This document shows, piece after piece, positions 63,805-64,000 of a DNA stretch of 64,000 bases. The DNA is taken from the NCBI RefSeq assembly GCF_900182915.1, contig NZ_FXUG01000003.1, positions 62,001 to 126,000 on the forward strand, read 5' to 3'. Source of the stretch: Neorhodopirellula lusitana. Lineage in GTDB: Bacteria > Planctomycetota > Planctomycetia > Pirellulales > Pirellulaceae. The position numbers and the translations under genes are program-made. The notes under the pieces were generated by a model. That model searched no databases. It saw only the letters and a list, made by a program, of their open reading frames with translations, and had not been told where the DNA came from. Each line of letters opens with the position of its first letter. Within the stretch, counting starts at the first letter, position 1.

Positions 63805-64000
63805 ATGGCGACCCAGCGATTGACCAAACATAACGCCGCGATGATTCGCGCCGGAGTGTCGTTATTGGCCGATCGTGGAGCCGACGCGCTCTTGTTACTA
63901 CTGGATGGGGGCACGGACTGGAAACGGGTTTCCGAGCTCACGGAATCAGACAAAAACGTCGTGATTATCGCTGTCGACACGCTCGAAGATCTCGACGGTG
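63805..64000 (+). CDS. N-terminus of an unrecognised protein
   Basis: The window ends inside this gene. From the ATG at 63805 the first 65 residues (starting MATQRLTKHNAAMI) form a helix, RAGVSLLADRGADALLLLLD, and a strand, VVIIAVDTLEDL. The pattern of helix, Leu-rich strand, loop and strand suggests an alpha/beta domain, but it is too short to assign. It is divergent from floA by about 175 bases. Confidence 0.6.
   Translation, partial: MATQRLTKHNAAMIRAGVSLLADRGADALLLLLDGGTDWKRVSELTESDKNVVIIAVDTLEDLDG

Overview
The window comes from a planctomycete, most likely a member of the Pirellulaceae close to Rhodopirellula. The support is the set of lineage-typical families: a PSCyt1/PSCyt2/PSD1 cytochrome protein followed by a DUF1501 protein, a DUF1559 protein with a prepilin-type N-terminus, a CxPxR sulfatase, ThuA-domain and CRTAC1-like FG-GAP proteins, ECF sigma factors, and many secreted proteins. 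Shine-Dalgarno sequences are mostly absent and genes sit in short, often overlapping runs. I saw no rRNA, tRNA, insertion sequence, prophage or CRISPR array. The first and last genes are cut by the window edges.

Layout. 1-5.9 kb: two envelope/hypothetical genes, then folK-rdgB (overlapping) facing a multi-pass membrane protein. 6-9.8 kb: a GH57 glucanotransferase, a Ser/Thr kinase and a SHOCT/DUF4870 protein. 9.9-15.8 kb: a HEAT-repeat lipoprotein and a 1535-residue secreted VWA protein. 15.8-23.3 kb (minus strand): ribD with an upstream SEC-C/TPR gene, then a secreted HELDH protein coupled to a TolB-propeller/M28/PDZ peptidase. 23.7-27.4 kb: a small hypothetical gene, scpB with an overlapping ECF sigma gene, and ruvB. 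27.6-33.1 kb: an arsenic/metal-resistance locus with an ACR3 arsenite efflux gene divergent from a secreted Cys-rich thioredoxin-like protein, an ABC permease, its ATPase and an ArsR repressor. 33.3-40.2 kb: corA, a small hypothetical gene, a PLP decarboxylase, and a double-esterase/SMP-30 fusion. 40.2-52 kb (minus strand): EF-hand, PSCyt and DUF1501 proteins, then a seven-CXXCH cytochrome, a CRTAC1-like protein, a small lipoprotein and a DUF1559 protein. 52.8-57.4 kb: an ECF sigma factor with a putative anti-sigma factor, a broken DUF547 gene, and arsM-arsS for arsenic methylation/arsenosugar chemistry. 57.4-64 kb: sulfatase, ThuA, cyclopropane-fatty-acid synthase, a small hypothetical gene, floA, and the start of one more gene.

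Two themes stand out. First, arsenic handling appears twice: efflux plus an unusual ABC/Cys-rich module at 27.6-33.1 kb, and methylation plus radical-SAM chemistry at 55-57.4 kb. Second, short tandem arrays (5-19 bp units) recur at gene starts and stops. One array of 15-bp units includes the ruvB stop codon, one of 6-bp units lies 15 bp upstream of a start codon, one of 5-bp units lies about 80 bp upstream of a start codon, and one 17-bp duplication has frameshifted the DUF547 gene.
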